Part shown: piece after piece, positions 42,284 through 55,029 of the stretch
How positions within the stretch are numbered: the stretch's first letter is position 1
How the letters are laid out: each line of letters starts with the position of its first letter
Source: Panulirus ornatus
Taxonomy: Eukaryota > Arthropoda > Malacostraca > Decapoda > Palinuridae
Length of the DNA: 64,000 bases
Reading direction: 5' to 3'
NCBI RefSeq assembly: GCF_036320965.1
Contig: NC_092261.1
Coordinates: 17,047,146 to 17,111,145, forward strand
Notes under the pieces: model-generated
Databases searched by the model: none
What the model was told of the DNA's origin: nothing
What the model saw: the letters and a program-made list of their open reading frames with translations, nothing else
Made by a program: the position numbers and the translations under genes

Positions 42284-42353
<70 letters not shown>
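42284..42353. repeat. (TA)n microsatellite at LINE L3 3' end
   Basis: About 70 bp of TA repeats abutting the 3' end of the minus-strand LINE copy L3. Confidence 0.97.
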
Positions 42354-42358
<5 letters not shown>

Positions 42359-43671
42359 TTCTACATATTTATTATACTTTGTCGCTGTCTCCCGCATTAG
42401 CGAGGTAGCGCAAGGAAACAGTCGAAAGAATGGTCCAACCCACCAACATACACGTCCACACACGCACATATACATACCTATACATCTCAACGTATACATA
42501 TATATACAAACACAGACATATACATTTATACACATGTACATAATTCATAGTCTGCCCTTATTCATTCCCGTCGCCACCCCGCCACACATGCAATAACAAC
42601 CCCCTCCCCCCGCATGTGCGCGAGGTAGGGCTAGGAAAAGACAACAAAGGCCACATTCGTTCACACTCAGTCTCTAGCTGTCATGTATAATGCACCGAAA
42701 CCACAGCTCCCTTTCCACATCCAGGCCCCACAGAACTTTCAATGGTTTACCCCAGACACTTCACATGCCTTGGTTCAATGCAGTGACAGCACGTCGACCC
42801 CGATATACCACATCGTTCCAATTCACTCTATTCTTGCAAGTCTTTCACCCTTCTGCATGTTAAGGCCCCGATCACTCAAAATCTTTTTCACTCCATCTTT
42901 CCACCTCCAATTTGGTCTCCCTCTTCTCCTCGTTCCCTCCACCTCTTGACACATATATCCTCTTTGTCAATCTTTCCTCACTCATTCTCTCCATGTGACC
43001 AAACCACTTCAAAACACCATCTTCTGCTCTCTCTACCACACTCTTTTTATTACCACACATCTCTCTTACCCTTTCATTACTTACTCGATCAAACCACCTC
43101 ACACCACATATTGTCCTCAAACATCTCATTTCCAGCACATCCACCCTCCTCCGCACAACTTTGTCTATAGCCCACGCCTCACAACCATATAACATTGTTG
43201 GAACCACTATTCCTTCAAACATACCCATTTTTGCTCTCCAAGATAACGTTCTCGACTTCCACACATTCTTCAACGCTCCCAGAACTTTCGCCCCCTCCCC
43301 CACCCTATGATTCACTTCCGCTTCCATGGTTCCATCCGCTGCCAAATCCACTCCCAGAAATCTAAAACACTTCACTTCCTCCAGTTTTTCTCCATGCAAA
43401 CTTACTTCCTTATTCACTTACTGCTCTTATTCACATTTACTCTCAGCTTTCTTCTTTCACACACTTTACCAAACTCAGACACAAGCTTCTGCAGTTTCTC
43501 ACCCGAATCAGCCACTAGCGCTGCATCATCAGCGAACAACAACTGACTCACTTCCCAAGCTCTCTCATCCACAATAGACAGCATACTTGCCCCTCTTTCC
43601 AAAACTCTTGCATTTAACTCCCTAACAACCCTATCCATAAACAAATCAAACAACCATGGAGACATCACGCT
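42354..43671 (-). mobile_element. RTE-like LINE copy L3, long 3' UTR subtype
   Basis: Minus-strand copy from RT motif B (VMSPWLFDLFMD) to the 3' tail. It encodes FADDAALVAD and the C-terminal ICGVRWFDRVSN and GHMERMSEERLTKR blocks. It is broken by a deletion of about 30 bp near 43420 and a frameshift near 42952. The usual stop TGA is changed to CGA (near 42796). The 3' UTR is the long type, with tail motifs near 42395 and 42622. The 5' end stops abruptly at about 43671 next to a tRNA-like SINE head. Protein differences such as LFDLFMDRVVREL set it apart from the young copies. Confidence 0.9.
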
Positions 43672-43795
43672 GCCGCTTAGGCTATGATCGCTTAGCGGTA
43701 GCGCTCCCGCTTGTTGCACACGGGTCCCGGGTTTGATCCAGGCTGTTGGAGGTTTGTATGTTCCATGAAGGTGCGCATTCATATGCACTTTGTTC

Positions 43796-43798
<3 letters not shown>
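43672..43798 (+). mobile_element. tRNA-derived SINE-D head
   Basis: GATCGCTTAGCGGTAGCGCT (A-box region) and CCCGGGTTTGATCCAGG (B-box region) lie about 30 bp apart, as in a tRNA. The anticodon arm does not fold cleanly and there is no acceptor-stem pairing, so this is a tRNA-derived SINE head and not a tRNA gene. Downstream sequence to 43798 is family-specific and seen once here. It sits between the truncated 5' end of LINE L3 and the (TA)n at the 3' end of LINE L4. Confidence 0.65.

Positions 43799-43862
<64 letters not shown>
43799..43862. repeat. (TA)n microsatellite at LINE L4 3' end
   Basis: About 64 bp of TA repeats, then the antisense poly(A) of LINE L4. Confidence 0.97.
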
Positions 43863-43871
<9 letters not shown>

Positions 43872-46272
43872 TTTTATTTTCTTTTTTTTTTTTTTTTTGC
43901 TTTGTCGCTGTCTCCCGCGTTTGCGAGGTAGCGCAAGGAAACAGACGAAAGAAATGGCCCAACCCACCCCCATACACATGTATATACATACGTCCACACA
44001 CGCAAATATACATACCTACACAGCTTTCCATGGTTTACCCCAGACGCTTCACATGCCTTGATTCAATCCACTGACAGCACGTCAACCCCGGTATACCACA
44101 TCGCTCCAATTCACTCTATTCCTTGCCCTCCTTTCACCCTCCTGCATGTTCAGGCCCCGATCACACAAAATCTTTTTCACTCCATCTTTCCACCTCCAAT
44201 TTCGTCTCCCTCTTCTCCTCGTTCCCTCCACCTCCGACACATATATTCTCTTGGTCAATCTTTCCTCACTCATTCTCTCCATGTGCCCGAACCATTTCAA
44301 AACACCCTCTTCTGCTCTCTCAACCACGCTCTTTTTATTTCCACACATCTCTCTTACCCTTACGTTACTTACTCGATCAAACCACCTCACACCACACATT
44401 GTCCTCAAACATCTCATTTCCAGCACATCCATCCTCCTGCGCACAACTCTATCCATAGCCCACGCCTCGAAACCATACAACATTGTTGGAACCACTATTC
44501 CTTCAAACATACCCATTTTTGCTTTCCGAGATAATGTTCTCGACTTCCACACATTCTTCAAGGCTCCCAGAATTTTCGCCCCCTCCCCCACCCTATGATC
44601 CACTTCCGCTTCCATGGTTCCATCCGCTGCCAGATCCACTCCCAGATATCTAAAACACTTCATTTCCTCCAGTTTTTCTCCATTCAAACACCTCCCAATT
44701 GACTTGACCCTCAACCCTACTGTACCTAATAACCTTGCTCTTATTCACATTTACTCTTAACTTTCTTCTTTCACACACTTTACCAAACTCAGTCACCAGC
44801 TTCTGCAGTTTCTCACATGAATCAGCCACCAGCGCTGTATCATCAGCGAACAACAACTGACTCACTTCCCAAGCTCTCTCATCCCCAACAGACTTCATAC
44901 TTGCCCCTCTTTCCAAAACTCTTGCATTCACCTCCCTAACAACCCCATCCATAAACAAATTAAACAACCATGGAGACATCACACACCCCTGCCGCAAACC
45001 TACATTCACTGAGAACCAATCACTTTCCTCTCTTCCTACACGTACACATGCCTTACATCCTCGATAAAAACTTTTCACTGCTTCTAACAACTTGCCTCCC
45101 ACACCATATATTCTTAATACCTTCCACAGAGCATCTCTATCAACTCTATCATATGCCTTCTCCAGATCCATAAATGCTACATACAAATCCATTTGCTTTT
45201 CTAAGTATTTCTCACATACATTCTTCAAAGCAAACACCTGATCCACACATCCTCTACCACTTCTGAAACCACACTGCTCTTCCCCAATCTGATGCTCTGT
45301 ACATGCCTTCACCCTCTCAATCAATATCCTCCCATATAATTTACCAGGAATACTCAACAAACTTATACCTCTGTAATTTGAGCACTCACTCTTATCCCCT
45401 TTGCCTTTGTACAATTTCACTATGCACGCATTCCGCCAATCCTCAGGCACCTCACAATGAGTCATACATACATTAAATAACCTTACCAACCAGTCAACAA
45501 TACAGTCACCCCCTTTTTTAATAAATTCCACTGCAATACCATCCAAACCTGCTGCCTTGCCGGCTTTCATCTTCCGCAAAGCTTTTACTACCTCTTCTCT
45601 GTTTACCAAATCATTTTCCCTAACCCTCTCACTTTGCACACCACCTCGACCAAAACACCCTATATCTGCCACTCTATCATCAAACACATTCAACAAACCT
45701 TCAAAATACTCACTCCATCTCCTTCTTACATCACCACTACTTGTTATCATCTCCCCATTTGCGCCCTTCACTGAAGTTTCCATTTGCTCCCTTGTTTTAC
45801 GCACTTTATTTACCTCCTTCCAGAACATCTTTTTATTCTCCCTAAAATTTAATGATACTCTCTCACCCCAACTCTCATTTGCCCTCTTTTTCACCTCTTG
45901 CACCTTTCTCTTGACCTCCTGTCTCTTTCTTTTATACATCTCCCACTCAATTTCATTTTTTCCCTGCAAAAATCGTCCAAATGCCTCTCTCTTCTCTTTC
46001 ACTAATACTCTTACTTCTTCATCCCACCACTCACTACCCTTTCTAATCAACCCACCTCCCACTCTTCTCATGCCACAAGCATCTTTTGCGCAATCCATCA
46101 CTGATTCCCTAAATACATCCCATTCCTCCCCCACTCCCCTTACTTCCATTGTTCTCACCTTTTTCCATTCTGTACTCAGTCTCTCCTGGTACTTCCTCAC
46201 ACAAGTCTCCTTCCCAAGTTCACTTACTCTCACCACCCTCTTCACCCCAACATTCACTCTTCTTTTCTGAAA
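43863..46272 (-). mobile_element. RTE-like LINE copy L4, main (3') segment
   Basis: The longest LINE copy in the window. On the minus strand it runs from just after the endonuclease domain (QKRRVNVGVKRVVRVSELG) through the pre-RT linker, the full RT and the C-terminal domain to the short-type 3' UTR and poly(A). The stop codon is at 44082-44084. At about 46268-46272 it joins its own upstream part in the opposite orientation. Apart from one 2-bp deletion near 44689 the frame is open, and the sequence is nearly identical to the copies at 5446-6753, 51923-53479 and 61414-62449. Confidence 0.93.
44082..46257 (-). pseudogene. LINE L4 ORF2: linker, RT and C-terminal domain, one frameshift
   Basis: The first part is 535 codons (46257-44650) in one frame. 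Residues 1-150 are a charged linker with WWDEEVRVLVKEKREAFGR and [24 protein letters not shown] is near 231, [20 protein letters not shown] near 276, CGFRSGRGC near 329, motif [11 protein letters not shown] at 361-370, motif B GLRQGCVMSP near 420 and catalytic FADD near 470-473. A 2-bp deletion near 44689 then shifts the frame. The rest (44714-44082) carries YLGVDL, LYGFEAW, CGVRWFDRVSN and GRRNWRWKDG. GTG at 46257 is not a real start; the frame continues from the endonuclease domain in an intact element. The product would be an RNA-dependent DNA polymerase for target-primed reverse transcription. Confidence 0.92.
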
Positions 46273-46534
46273 TGGTGAAGAGCTTGTAGATTTATGTGCT
46301 GAAAAAGGACTGATGATTGGGAATACCTGGTTTAAAAAGCGAGATATACATAAGTATACTTATGTAAGTAGGAGAGATGGCCAGAGAGCGTTATTGGATT
46401 ACATGTTAATTGACAGGCGCGCGAAAGAGAGACTTTTGGATGTTAATATGCTGAGAGGTGCAACTGGAGGGATGTCTGATCATTATCTTGTTGAGGCTAA
46501 GGTGAAGATTTGTATGGGTTTTCAGAAAAGAAGA

Positions 46535-46538
<4 letters not shown>
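46269..46538 (+). mobile_element. LINE L4 inverted 5' segment: endonuclease C-terminus
   Basis: The plus strand encodes NGEELVDLCAEKGLMIGNTW, FKKRDIHKYTYVSRRDGQRA, LLDYMLIDRR and GGMSDHYLVEAKVK, ending at GFQKRRV. GNTWF...HKYTYVS..G....LDYMLID and SDHYLV are the C-terminal blocks of AP-endonuclease-like domains; the SDH histidine is present. This piece lies immediately upstream, in ORF2 order, of the minus-strand segment at 43863-46272. About 19 bp (TTTCAGAAAAGAAGAGTGA) are present in both pieces. The far end runs straight into (TA)n. This is a second 5' inversion of the twin-priming type. Confidence 0.9.

Positions 46539-46608
<70 letters not shown>
46539..46608. repeat. (TA)n microsatellite
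   Basis: About 70 bp of TA repeats between the inverted end of LINE L4 and the 3' end of SINE-A S4. Confidence 0.97.
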
Positions 46609-46626
<18 letters not shown>

Positions 46627-46860
46627 TTTTTCATACTATTCGCCATTTCCCGCGTTTGCGAGGTAGCGTTAAGAACAGAGGACTGAGCCTTAGAGGGAAA
46701 ATCCTCACCTGGCCCCCTTCTCTGTTCCTTCTTTTGGAAAATCAAAAAAAAACGAGAGGGGAGGATTTCCAGCCACCCGCTCCCTCCCCTTTAAGTCGCC
46801 TTCTACGACACGCTGGGAATACGTGGGAAGTATTCTTTCTCCCCTATCCCCAGGGATAGT
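46609..46860 (-). mobile_element. SINE-A copy S4
   Basis: Full-length copy on the minus strand: the head begins with CTATCCCTGGGGATAGGGGA near 46860, and the poly(A) is read as poly(T) at 46609-46631. It forms a head-to-head pair with S5. Confidence 0.88.
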
Positions 46861-46890
46861 ATATATATAGTATAGGATAGTATATATATA

Positions 46891-47131
46891 TTATCCCAGG
46901 GGATAGGGGAGAAAGAATACTTCCCACGTATTCTCTGCGTGTCGTAGAAGGCGACTAAAAGGGAAGGGAACGGGGGCTGGAAATCCTCCCCTCTCGGTTT
47001 TTTTTTTTTTTTTTCCCAAAAGAAGGAACAGAGAAGGGGGCCAGGTGAGGATATTCCCTCAAAGGCCCAGTCCTCTGTTCTTAACGCTACCTCGCTATTG
47101 CAGGAAATGGCGAACAGTGTGAAAGAAAGAA

Positions 47132-47133
<2 letters not shown>
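46891..47133 (+). mobile_element. SINE-A copy S5
   Basis: Full-length plus-strand copy from TTATCCCAGGGGATAGGGG to GGAAATGGCGAACAGTGTG plus an A-rich tail. It is separated from the oppositely oriented S4 by about 30 bp of TA-rich DNA (46861-46890). Confidence 0.88.

Positions 47134-47134
<1 letters not shown>

Positions 47135-47223
<89 letters not shown>
47135..47223. repeat. (TA)n microsatellite
   Basis: About 90 bp of TA repeats between SINE-A S5 and the foldback element. Confidence 0.97.
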
Positions 47224-47229
<6 letters not shown>

Positions 47230-47452
47230 CTATGAGTCTACGGGGAAAATGAAACACGATAAGTTCCCAAGTGCACTTTCGTGTAATAATCACATCATCA
47301 GGGGAGACACAAGAAAGAAGTATAAGTCAGTTGATATACATCAAAGAGACTTATATTTCTCTCTTGTGTCTCCCATTATGATGTGATTATTACACGAAAG
47401 TGCACTTGGGAACTTATCGTGTTTCATTTTCCAAGTGGACTCATATGAATAT
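47224..47452. mobile_element. Foldback (palindromic) element with 105-bp arms
   Basis: Arm 1 (47224-47328) and arm 2 (47348-47452) are reverse complements with about 8 mismatches in 105 positions, around a 19-bp spacer (47329-47347). The arms share GAAAATGAAACACGATAAGT, TCCCAAGTGCACTTTCGTGT and AATAATCACATCAT. No open frame of note. (TA)n flanks it on the left and lies about 35 bp to the right. It resembles a foldback/MITE-type non-autonomous element; no transposase or defined terminal motif is visible, so the mobility class is uncertain. Confidence 0.85.
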
Positions 47453-47486
47453 CTTGATCACGCGCAAAATTGTGATCCTTACCAGT

Positions 47487-47496
47487 TATATATATA

Positions 47497-47564
<68 letters not shown>
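47487..47564. repeat. (TA)n microsatellite
   Basis: TA repeats with one phase slip near 47502, ending in a short (TG)n. Confidence 0.97.
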
Positions 47565-47566
<2 letters not shown>

Positions 47567-47579
47567 GTGTGTGTGTGTG

Positions 47580-48352
47580 TATCAAAGATGAAGAGATCCA
47601 ATATATCACCAAAATGTCTTATCACTGAGGCAATAGCTGAAAATGAACAATGAAAAATGATATAGCTAACCGAGAAATGAATAGGTGAATGTGAAAATTC
47701 ATCATCGACAGTGACAACAAAGAAACAACTAAAATGTCTCAAAAAATAAACGACCACTGAAGGCGAAATGATATTACAAACATTGCAAAGTATTGTGCAA
47801 ACGAAAAACGAAGAAATAACTAACATTTAACAATGAAGAACCAACTAGAAAAAAAAATGTTCAGCGTAACAAAACGTTATATTGCGTGACGTTACCAACC
47901 ACGCACCTGGTGACGGGTGTCATATCAAAAGATTAGCAGAGCAGCCAGTGCTGAAACATGTCACACGCGGGACTGCAACAAAGCACATTAAAATATGTCA
48001 GTTTTTGGGACGAAACACGTGGATGAATGTCGGTGTAAAATAAATTTATGAATGAAAATATACAACGGTTTGTTGGATCGAGGCAGCTATTCAGTTGAAA
48101 ACATACAGCTGAGGAGCTACAGAAATTACAGAGCTGGGAGGTCATAATATCAACTCGTCAACTAATCATTACAGAACTTAAGATCAAGGTGGGGCAGGAC
48201 ATTTCCACGCTGTGGATAAGCACCTGGGTGAGGTACTTCCACACAGTCGGGGTGGCAGATATGCAGAAATGTTGACAGAGTAAATACTATGGTTCAAACA
48301 TTATGCACTTTGTTGAACAGTGATGAAGAGTCACAGCAATATTAACAGTAGT

Positions 48353-48384
<32 letters not shown>

Positions 48385-48880
48385 CAATGTTCAAGAGATA
48401 TATGGGTTAGAGAGAGGGAAGGGAAGAGGCTGGGGTGAGGGTAGTGAGTGAGCGAGGAAGTGAGAAGGAGCACGAAAGAAAGAAGAAAAAGGGAGAAAGG
48501 AGAAAATTCAACGAGCTTAAAAACCAAACTTACCAAGAAAAAAAAGAGAAAATAACACGAAAAAACACTCGAGAAGTGTGTACAAAACCCACCCTAGTAT
48601 TGGTTCAATTTTCGTCGGAATTCCACGTGTGAAAAAAGGTAGGGGAAAAAAAAAAAAAGTGAATTAAAACCTGGATGATCAAGTGCCTGGTGCCGGACGC
48701 AGCCATCAATCAGGCCCACGCCACCACCAGAGTGACCAAGGGGGCGCTGCAGGGGAAGGGGAGGGTGGTTGGGAGGGAACACACGGAACTATTCACGTCC
48801 TGCCTCTCTTAATTACTCCTGCACCGCCAAAAGCTGCCCATCCATTAATATCCCTTTCAATTGGAAATTCAAATAGCCAT
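47580..48880. other. Unassigned sequence
   Basis: Contains a short (TG)n at 48357-48384 and a purine-rich stretch at about 48400-48560. No gene or repeat family recognised. Confidence 0.45.
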
Positions 48881-48883
48881 TTA

Positions 48884-48884
48884 C

Positions 48885-48970
<86 letters not shown>

Positions 48971-48979
48971 TCACCTGGC

Positions 48980-49048
<69 letters not shown>
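48884..49048. repeat. Two (TA)n blocks around a SINE-A-like relic
   Basis: TA repeats at 48884-48967 and 48982-49048 are separated by TCCTCACCTGGCCC (48968-48981). Those 14 bases match the antisense of an internal SINE-A segment (GGGCCAGGTGAGGA, present at 47038-47051). Confidence 0.85.
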
Positions 49049-49051
<3 letters not shown>

Positions 49052-49270
49052 GTTATCATGTGTGGTGGGATAGGGGAGGAGGTGCGGTGATATCTCTATG
49101 AATAACGATATTTTTCCCGCTCACTCCCATGTTAAGATGATAAAATCTTCATCATCCCAGCTGCAGCGGTCGGGGATTTTGTTGAATGGGATGAATTTTT
49201 TGTGGAGTCGCTTTGTAAAATGTTGGATCAGTACTACGGGCGACTGGTATCTCTTTAATAGTGAACGACA

Positions 49271-49350
49271 CATACACACACACACACACACCTTCACACA
49301 CACACACACACACACACACCTTCACACACACACACACACACACACACACG
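49271..49350. repeat. (CA)n blocks with CCTT interruptions
   Basis: Three CA runs separated by CCTT, ending near 49349. Confidence 0.95.
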
Positions 49351-49365
49351 GACGTATCAGGCTTT

Positions 49366-49368
<3 letters not shown>

Positions 49369-49432
<64 letters not shown>

Positions 49433-49530
49433 ATACGTAGGAGTAAAGACACGGTAATATAAACAGGTTAAGAGACGGAGCGAAACAAGTGTAAAACTTT
49501 CTCCCTTTAACACACAAGTATTAATTACAA
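49369..49530 (+). mobile_element. SINE-B 3' part (B5): (TG)n and tail
   Basis: A (TG)n of about 63 bp is followed by AGGAGTAAAGACACGG, CAGGTTAAGAGACGGAGCG and GTAAAACTTTCTCCC. This is the tail of the SINE-B family, as after the (TG)n/(CG)n at 62651-62724. The head is missing. Confidence 0.75.
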
Positions 49531-49899
49531 ATAGGAATCACACACACTACGCACAATACCGGGCCACCTTTTATGTGGCTGCTACAGTCTCGACACAGCT
49601 CTCCACGAAGGAGCAGCGGAAGGTGAGCTCTTTTATGGCGGGATGATCCTGGACGAGATTGCGCTCCTTTTCGTCCTCTGGCGAATTCTCGATAACGCAG
49701 CCTCGCCGATGATGACTTCTTAGGTTGCTAACCAATTGCAGACACAGTTTGGCAAATACTGTATATATGTATTTATACGTATATACTTTTTTTTTCCCCA
49801 GGAATCCCTTCTACCTGTAAGAGACTCCTGCAGCGCTCAGGGAGCTGGCCGCGTTCACCGGTCGGGACCATGAATCATGTTTTTTGTGCGTCTATGTGC

Positions 49900-50540
49900 A
49901 GAGCATAATGACCTCACGCAAAATATCCTGGAAAGCTTCAGCCAACCACAGACCCCTTTTCTACCGTACCAGTGGCAGAAGACATCAACAAAGCAATTGA
50001 CACTGGCCCCCGACACATCCTCACACTAAGGGTACTTGACACCACACTCCACAACAATAACTATATATGAGTGGTTCGTCATAGCCGGCCAATAGCCACA
50101 TTAGAGTTGATTACAATGGCTTCACCTCTAAAACATAAACTCTACGGTGTAGTTCCCCAAGCAGCAGGTCTTTCTCCAAACTTCTCCAGTTTCTTCTTAC
50201 ATGATTTCCTATGACCTCCAACAAACCACAACATAAGATGGTCCTCTCATATGCAGACTAAATTACAAACAAGATTACCACACCGTTACACCACAGTATC
50301 AACCACAAACATACAGCAGTACATTATACAATCAAAACAATGGCTCACCCAGAACAGAATGCCTGCGTTTACACAAGTGTTCAATCACTCTTTAACCCCA
50401 GACAGACATGAATCCAGCTCACACTCAGTCACACAATTGCTTAAATCTATACCAAAACTTAAATTGTGTATGCTGTTCAGTAACCACGTCCTTAGTCCAT
50501 TCACTCATCATTCTTATAACATTAAAGTACATCTTTGAAG
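49900..50540 (+). pseudogene. Jockey-like LINE RT remnant (N1)
   Basis: TQNILESFSQPQTPF (about 49915-49960) resembles the I..GFNQ..PP block before motif A. VPQAAGLSPNFSSFFLHDF (about 50151-50207) resembles GVPQG..LSP.LFNLYL.D. The plus frame near 50300-50530 reads QQYIIQSKQWLTQNRM and NHSLTPDRHESSSHSVTQ, then IPKLK. It resembles the W...N.+......TL.TPD.HE...HP.V.L...PIP..K block of Jockey-clade elements. The catalytic DD is not visible (near 50250) and frames shift. Confidence 0.75.
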
Positions 50541-50569
50541 TCTTTTACAGCAAATTCTTTGCTCAATTT

Positions 50570-50573
<4 letters not shown>

Positions 50574-50614
<41 letters not shown>
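50574..50614. repeat. (TG)n microsatellite
   Basis: About 20 TG units. The following 50615-51270 contains nothing I recognise. Confidence 0.96.
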
Positions 50615-50617
<3 letters not shown>

Positions 50618-51269
50618 CTACCTTTTTGCACTGGACTTCCATGAATCAAAACTATCCAAACATTAAATTTACCGTAGAAAAGGATTTTGATGAAGCATGT
50701 TTCCTTTTTATTCAGTTTCTAGAGAAAAATAACATTCTACACATCTGTACACAGAATTTATACAGGATTTTGGTGCTGAGGAAATTCACTCCAAGTTCCT
50801 ATTTACAGAGCAGACCACCTGTGCTCAGATTCAGTATCCTTTGACAAAGATTTTCTTTATCTATTCAATATTTTCGCGGAAACTTGAATCCACCATACAT
50901 CTTTTAAAAACAAGTTAAGCGCTTTCTAAGTAGCATAAGTCAACCTGCCAACCCCAGCTACAATATACCCAAGGAAGTAAAACACGCCAAACTTTCACAT
51001 CTGATTTATCTTTAAATTTTTTCAGGAAGATCCATACTTCAAAAAGCATAACTTTGTATCGTGATTGCATACATTAGCTACATCATAAATGGCTGAATCA
51101 TTCACGGTACATATGGCATGTTTTTATGTCAATCAGTAAATTCAATGTATTTGTAATTGCAAGCTCTAATAATGGGATCAATGTATCTCGATAAGAAAGA
51201 ATATGACTGCAGCACCTATCTATTTCTTCTAGTTGAAGAAAAGGTTCCGCAGGACAAGATCTATTGCTG

Positions 51270-51274
<5 letters not shown>

Positions 51275-51361
<87 letters not shown>

Positions 51362-51379
51362 CACACACACACACACACA
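51275..51379. repeat. (TA)n then (AC)n microsatellite
   Basis: About 74 bp TA followed by about 30 bp CA, the latter leading into the old LINE fragment L8. Confidence 0.97.
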
Positions 51380-51796
51380 AAGAACCTAATACGACAGCAT
51401 ATGGAAAGAAGAGACGAGAGGTTGACATAAAGGATATACGTGTCATACGTGGAAGGGACAAGGAGGATGAGATGATCAAAATAGATATGAAGGACGGAAA
51501 GGAAAGGTGTTGAGTGCCTGGGATCCAAACCATGCATGAGGGTGTAACGTGCACACAGGAGAGAGTGAACTGGAGTAATGTGGTATACAGTGGGTAATAT
51601 ACTGTCAACGGACTAAACCAAGGCCTATTAACAGGCCGGGGAACACCAAGGAAACGTCTGTGGGGTCTGGTTCTGTATAGCTGGCTCTGGTTTCGGTGTA
51701 TTACATATGAAATTTAGAGAATCACTGTAAACGAATGATGGTCATTTCTTCGTATGTTCCTGTCGCTACTTCACTAATGAGGACAACTTCTGACAA
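51380..51796 (+). mobile_element. Old RTE-like LINE fragment L8, C-terminus and 3' UTR
   Basis: HMERRDERLT and RIYVSYVEGTRR (about 51400-51470) align with HMERMSEERLTKRIYVSEVEGTRR of the young copies. ERVNWSNVVYSG (about 51562-51597) aligns with NRVNWSDVVYRG. The UTR ends in a diverged tail (GTCGCTACTTCACTAATGAG) followed by (TA)n. Several stops are present. It begins at a (CA)n junction like that of L9 at 54520. Confidence 0.8.

Positions 51797-54196
<2,400 letters not shown>

Positions 54197-54235
<39 letters not shown>
54197..54235. repeat. (TA)n microsatellite
   Basis: TA repeat at the 3' end of LINE L6, followed by a short AC run. Confidence 0.95.
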
Positions 54236-54241
<6 letters not shown>

Positions 54242-54485
54242 ATACAAGGTCCGCATGTAAGAGTAAACCGCTTGTGAAATGTCACTTTTAGCGAGCTCTG
54301 TATCACTGGGAGCACAGTCAGTCTCATCAAATATCTTCTCACTCCAATGAAGGGTACATTTCCCTGCTACTAGAAGTAGCGCAGTCTTGGGCTGCAGATC
54401 CTTTAGGAAGGTCCTGGATACTACCAGGACTCTTTCACTGGATGTGGTCGTGGGTTAACTAAAGATAAGCAAATAGAAAATGTTA

Positions 54486-54486
<1 letters not shown>

Positions 54487-54520
<34 letters not shown>

Positions 54521-54690
54521 GAACTGACTACGACAGCGTATGGAAAGGAGTGACGAGAGGCTGACATAGAGGATATATGTGTCATACGTGGGAGGGACAA
54601 GAACGATGAGATGATCAAAATAGTTATGAAGGACGGTGAAGGAAAAGGTGTCTAATGCTTGAGACCCAAACATGCAGGAGGGTGTAACGC
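54487..54690 (+). mobile_element. (CA)n plus old RTE-like LINE fragment L9
   Basis: A CA run (54487-54519) leads into AAAGAACTGACTACGACAGC, then GTATGGAAAGGAGTGACGAG and CATACGTGGGAGGGACAAG. This closely matches the start of L8 at 51365-51480, including the CA junction. Homology to the LINE C-terminal block comes through L8. Confidence 0.75.
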
Positions 54691-54839
54691 TGCTACCACT
54701 ACTGACCTTCGGCAGGTGATAACTATACAACACAAAACTTGAATTTTTCCAGCGACTTCCTTACATACAAACGCCGTCCTTTACTAAAAGCAGAACTCTG
54801 GACACCATAACCTACCGAAGAAAAAAAGAAGAACCATGA

Positions 54840-55025
54840 ATTTCCCCAGATGCGATACTGACGCCTCCCACACCTGACGCCGCGAGAAATAAGAGACACG
54901 AGTTACCAAGAAGCGAAACTCGCGCTTCCCACACACGAGGGCGCGAAAATATGAGATGTCGGGTATCAAGAAGCGAAACTCGGGCCGACCACCCGTGACG
55001 GGGCGAATATAGGAGATGTCTGAGG
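54840..55025. repeat. Tandem repeat, about 63 bp, three units
   Basis: GAAGCGAAACTCG(C/G)G and GGGCGCGAAAATATGAGATG-type segments recur three times with decreasing identity to the left. A minus-strand frame crosses all units (FRFLIPDISYF / FRFLVTRVSYF), a result of the near-triplet period. Confidence 0.8.
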
Positions 55026-55029
55026 GCGT

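Noticed and set aside
43672..43745. tRNA gene candidate
   Set aside because: A- and B-box-like segments are present, but the anticodon arm does not fold and no acceptor stem pairs. Called a tRNA-derived SINE head instead.
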